25,025 nucleotides of DNA from an uncultured bacterium (lineage in GTDB: Bacteria; Verrucomicrobiota; Kiritimatiellia; RFP12; UBA1067). The stretch spans positions 1-25,025 of the forward strand of contig CACYEO010000013.1 of assembly GCA_902773475.1 (NCBI GenBank), given 5' to 3'. The position numbers and the translations under genes were made by a program. This document shows, in pieces, positions 22,663 through 25,025 of the stretch (positions are counted from its first letter, which is position 1; every line of letters starts with the position of its first letter). The notes beneath the pieces were generated by a model. The model had not been told where the DNA came from, made no database searches, and saw nothing but the letters and a program-made list of their open reading frames with translations.

Positions 22663-23655
22663 TCAAGGCGTCTGTCTGCGAATGCGCTCCCAATAATCCG
22701 GCGGGGGCACCGGAGGCTGAGGCTCGGGTTCTCCGGCGGCGCTCGGAGGCTGGGGAATAATATAGGCGCCCTGATCGTTGATCGTAACCTCGGAACCGGC
22801 GAAGATATTGTCCACAGGCACGGAGAAGACCGGCGACTGATAGGTCTCGCCGCCCATGATAAGATCGCCAAGCACTGCGGCGCCAAGATTGCCCGTGTCA
22901 TCGACGCCGAACACCGGGCGGGTCATGTCAGGCTCCGCGCCTTCTTCCACTCCGGCGCTTCCGTTGATGGCATCGTAGTTGTTTTTCGCGGCTGCGGGAA
23001 GCCAGGTGTCCTTGGCCACGCCGCGGTCGGCTTCGGGAACGAACTTGTCGGCGAGCGCGTCGCCAAGACCCTCGGGAGAACCGGCGGACGCCTTCACGAA
23101 CATTGCGATAGCCAACGCGTCGCGCTGGGAAGGATTGTCCACGCCAGGCTGCGAAACTCTCTGCGAAACGGCTTTCATGCCGTCTTCCGCCGCCTTCTGG
23201 ACTTCAGCGTCGGTATAAGGCTTGGCCGCATTGTTGTTGCGGCCGAACGCCGTCGCGACAAGGCTGTCGCCGACGGCAGGCAGATGCTCGACCGGCACGG
23301 TCGCGTAAATCTCGGCCAAAACCGCCTGGACATTGTCCTTGGAAGCAGAGGCGACGGCTGCGGACGCCGCTGCCGCAAAATGCCCGGCCTTCGCCTGCGG
23401 CGACTCGGGCAGCGCGGCTATGGCCGCGTTCACGGCTGCGACAAATTCAACCTGCGCAGCCTTGTCCGACTGCAGCTTCGCCATTTCGGCTTTCAGCACG
23501 GCCGGATCGGTGGCAGCCTTGGCAACACTGTCCTGCCATGTGACTTTTTTGGCCGCCTGGTTGCCGGACGCCTTTTTCGCGCCTTTCTTTCCAGCCGCGT
23601 CCGCCGGGAACGCAGCAAGCAATGCAGCCATTGCCAGCACTATCGCTTTTTTCAT
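22663..23655 (-). CDS. Secreted Ala-rich protein of unknown function in the polysaccharide operon
   Basis: A 330-residue protein with a signal peptide (MKKAIVLAMAALLAAFPADA, cleavage near 20-21), a lysine-rich segment (GKKGAKKASGNQAAKK), a long alanine-rich helical domain (about 38-190), a less structured part (VFGVDDTGNLG, DNIFAGSEVTIND) and a proline-rich C-terminus (PQPPSAAGEPEPQPPVPPPD). I do not recognise the family; no enzymatic motif and no PEP-CTERM-type sorting signal are visible. The ribosome binding site GAGG sits 7 nt before the ATG. Its position between the Wza-like lipoprotein and the outer-membrane barrel suggests a periplasmic partner of the export machinery; that role is inferred from context only. 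Confidence 0.8.
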   Translation of the reverse strand: MKKAIVLAMAALLAAFPADAAGKKGAKKASGNQAAKKVTWQDSVAKAATDPAVLKAEMAKLQSDKAAQVEFVAAVNAAIAALPESPQAKAGHFAAAASAAVASASKDNVQAVLAEIYATVPVEHLPAVGDSLVATAFGRNNNAAKPYTDAEVQKAAEDGMKAVSQRVSQPGVDNPSQRDALAIAMFVKASAGSPEGLGDALADKFVPEADRGVAKDTWLPAAAKNNYDAINGSAGVEEGAEPDMTRPVFGVDDTGNLGAAVLGDLIMGGETYQSPVFSVPVDNIFAGSEVTINDQGAYIIPQPPSAAGEPEPQPPVPPPDYWERIRRQTP

Positions 23656-23705
23656 GTTGTACCTCTTTCTTCCTTTCTTCTTGGCAGTCTGTGAAAGCCG
23701 CCTGT

Positions 23706-24395
23706 TCAGTAGTTTGCGAATGGAACGTATATCGTGGCGCCGCGCGGAAGTTTGACATCGAGGTCTATCCGTCCTTTGCCGATTTTTGTCAAGCTGTAGC
23801 TTTTGCGCGTGATTTTGCCGTCTTTCCCCACGATAGACACTTGAATGTCATCCTTGTCCCCGTCGCTGCGGACGTTGCCGGCAAGTTTGAGCGCGCGCGT
23901 GAGAGTGAGATCCCGCGTCTGCGGAATGTCGATAGGACCGGGGGAGCCAACGCACCCCTGCACTATTATGGTTCCCCAGGGCGATGCGCTCGACCCCGCG
24001 GTATAATGGAAATTCACGGTCACAAGCGGATTCTTGTAGAACCCCTCGCTGTAGAGTTTTGTTATCTTCTCCCGGATCTCGGGCAAAGTAAGCTTGTCGC
24101 ATTTTACGGATCCGATGAAAGGAAGCAGAATGTCACCGTCCTGATTCACCTGGAAATCCGCAGGCTGGAGAACTATGCTGCCGTTTGCCGTGACGCCGAC
24201 ATTCAGCACGACGCCCGGACGGGCCGTCGGCTCTTCATTCAAGGCAAGCAACGCGTCTGAATCCGTCGGCACGCGCTCTTCGCCGAATATCGAACGATCG
24301 AGATATTCGAACAAAGCGCACCCGCTGAACGCCGCCATCAAGGCGCATAGCGCGGAGAGAACCGCGATTTTCGCTGTTTTCGAAGTAATATCCAT
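23706..24395 (-). CDS. Wza-like polysaccharide export lipoprotein
   Basis: A 229-residue lipoprotein with a lipobox at AAFSGC (Cys26). The polysaccharide-export domain follows (VNQDGDILLPFIGSVKCDKLTLPEI, ending in NPLVTVNFHY), then one SLBB-like beta-grasp domain (GTIIVQGCVGSPGPIDIPQ, LTLTRALKLAGNV). It should form or contribute to the periplasmic and outer-membrane export channel and dock with the Wzc-like protein. It is shorter than E. coli Wza (about 380 residues) and lacks the second SLBB domain and the C-terminal amphipathic helix, so the downstream barrel may provide the outer-membrane passage. The start at 24395 keeps the signal peptide at a normal length, with GGAAGG upstream. It is the first gene of the operon. 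Confidence 0.92.
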   Translation of the reverse strand: MDITSKTAKIAVLSALCALMAAFSGCALFEYLDRSIFGEERVPTDSDALLALNEEPTARPGVVLNVGVTANGSIVLQPADFQVNQDGDILLPFIGSVKCDKLTLPEIREKITKLYSEGFYKNPLVTVNFHYTAGSSASPWGTIIVQGCVGSPGPIDIPQTRDLTLTRALKLAGNVRSDGDKDDIQVSIVGKDGKITRKSYSLTKIGKGRIDLDVKLPRGATIYVPFANY

Positions 24396-24431
24396 GATTT
24401 GAAACTGCCTTCCGAGGAGAAAGCGGCGCGT

Positions 24432-24461
24432 ATTATAGACAAAATCGGCCATGGCAGTCAA
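24432..24461 (-). promoter_or_regulatory. Promoter of the polysaccharide operon
   Basis: On the minus strand TTGACT (24461-24456) and a perfect TATAAT (24437-24432) are 18 nt apart. The predicted start near 24425 gives a leader of about 30 nt. It is the strongest sigma70-like promoter seen in the window. Confidence 0.7.
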
Positions 24462-24523
24462 GCACGATGTTCACAGGACGCCAGCCGGGCGGCGCGGCTC
24501 CGTTCGCGCGCGCCTTGACTGCC
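24453..24523. repeat. 10-bp inverted repeat spanning the two divergent -35 boxes
   Basis: GGCAGTCAAG (24453-24462) and CTTGACTGCC (24514-24523) are exact reverse complements. Each contains the TTGACT -35 of one divergent promoter plus flanking bases beyond the box itself. It may be coincidental promoter similarity or a shared operator. Confidence 0.5.
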
Positions 24524-24543
24524 GGGCGCTTATACGCTAAACT
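24515..24543 (+). promoter_or_regulatory. gapA promoter
   Basis: TTGACT (24515-24520) is 17 nt from TAAACT (24538-24543), 58 nt upstream of the gapA start codon. The -10 matches the consensus at four of six positions. Confidence 0.5.
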
Positions 24544-24555
24544 CTTGCCCGTTTC

Positions 24556-24577
24556 GCGCACCCCGCATGGGTTGCGC
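24556..24577 (+). promoter_or_regulatory. gapA leader hairpin
   Basis: GCGCACCC (24556-24563) pairs with GGGT and GCGC (24569-24572 and 24574-24577) around a 5-nt loop with one bulged T, 7 nt before the Shine-Dalgarno AAGGAG (24585-24590). It may be a 5' stabiliser. Confidence 0.35.
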
Positions 24578-24601
24578 AGTCCACAAGGAGAAAAAAGAAA
24601 A

Positions 24602-25025
24602 ATGGCTATCAAGGTTGGCATCAACGGCTTCGGCCGCATCGGCCGCATGGTGTTCCGCGCCGCGGTCGAAAACTTCGCAAACGACATCGAAATCGTCGGC
24701 ATCAACGATCTTCTCGATCCCGACTATCTCGCGTACATGCTCAAGTACGATTCCGTGCACGGCAAGTTCGACCACGACATCAAGGTCGACGGCTCCACGA
24801 TGACTGTCGACGGCAAGGCAATCCGCCTTACGGCCGAAAAGGATCCCGCCGCCCTCAAGTGGAACGAAGTCGGCGCCGAAGTCGTCGTCGAATCCACCGG
24901 TCTCTTCCTCACGGACGAGAAGGCGCGCGCGCACATCGCCGCCGGCGCCAAGAAAGTGATCATGTCCGCCCCCTCGAAGGACGCGACCCCGATGTTCGTC
25001 TACGGCGTGAACGACAAGACCTACA
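24602..25025 (+). CDS. gapA: Glyceraldehyde-3-phosphate dehydrogenase, partial
   Basis: The first 141 residues of a type I GAPDH, cut by the right edge. The N-terminal Rossmann fold is clear: VGINGFGRIGRMVFRAA, then IVGINDLLDPDYLAYMLKYDSVHG, the substrate-domain strand KAIRLTAEKDPAALKW and VVESTGLFL followed by the NAD-domain HIAAGAKKVIMSAPSKD. The catalytic Cys-Thr-Thr-Asn segment lies just beyond the window. It catalyses oxidative phosphorylation of glyceraldehyde-3-phosphate in glycolysis with NAD. AAGGAG lies 11 nt before the ATG. It is divergent from the polysaccharide operon and has its own promoter and leader hairpin. Codon use looks strongly biased to C-ending codons, as expected for a highly expressed gene. 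Confidence 0.98.
   Translation, partial: MAIKVGINGFGRIGRMVFRAAVENFANDIEIVGINDLLDPDYLAYMLKYDSVHGKFDHDIKVDGSTMTVDGKAIRLTAEKDPAALKWNEVGAEVVVESTGLFLTDEKARAHIAAGAKKVIMSAPSKDATPMFVYGVNDKTY

Noticed and set aside
22663..23655. Possible PEP-CTERM/exosortase substrate in the polysaccharide operon
   Set aside because: The proline-rich C-terminus lacks a PEP motif followed by a TM helix and basic tail, and no exosortase gene is present.

Overview
The window is a GC-rich piece of a double-membrane (Gram-negative type) bacterial chromosome. It carries an outer-membrane beta-barrel, a Wza-type lipoprotein, a Wzc-type tyrosine kinase, a Kef-type antiporter fused to a PTS EIIA domain, and bitopic proteins with a GspF/PilC-like N-terminal domain. 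Together with the base composition this suggests a member of the PVC group, most likely Kiritimatiellota or a relative. That taxonomic guess is inference. Almost all genes lie on the minus strand; only a tyrosine-recombinase-like gene and gapA are on the plus strand. No tRNA, rRNA, CRISPR array or insertion sequence was seen.

Region 1 (1-1115, minus) holds a DRTGG-domain protein that overlaps a CBS-pair/HATPase protein cut by the window edge. This pair of families is often found beside electron-bifurcating [FeFe]-hydrogenase genes. Its promoter predicts a leaderless mRNA. Region 2 (1176-5374, minus) holds a large fusion protein (secreted jelly-roll/FN3-like domain, CPA2 antiporter, PTS EIIA) followed by a membrane-anchored metallophosphoesterase. 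Region 3 (5448-8240, minus) is a compact three-gene envelope module: two apparent full-length paralogues with a GspF-N-like head, a TM helix and a helical periplasmic tail, flanking a secreted protein of unknown function. Region 4 (8241-10999) holds a solitary recombinase-like gene with its own promoter, convergent with a ComM/YifB AAA+ gene.

Region 5 (11001-24395, minus) is a ten-gene exopolysaccharide or O-antigen operon. In transcription order it encodes a Wza-like export lipoprotein, an unknown secreted protein, an outer-membrane barrel, an O-antigen polymerase/ligase-like membrane protein, a Wzc-like co-polymerase/BY-kinase, RmlB, RmlA, an acyl-CoA synthetase, a second polymerase/ligase-like membrane protein and a GT4 glycosyltransferase. 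RmlA and RmlB make dTDP-4-keto-6-deoxyglucose, the two membrane proteins would polymerise or ligate glycans, and the Wzc-like protein, Wza-like protein and barrel would control chain length and export. No rmlC/rmlD, flippase or initiating transferase is present, so the pathway must be completed elsewhere. Region 6 (24396-25025) is a divergent promoter region serving this operon and gapA, which runs off the right edge.

The most unusual items are the antiporter fusion, the paralogue-bracketed envelope module, the doubly tyrosine-rich BY-kinase, the recombinase lacking canonical active-site histidines, and a recurring promoter layout in which a TTGCCC -35 box lies inside the preceding gene's 3' hairpin.
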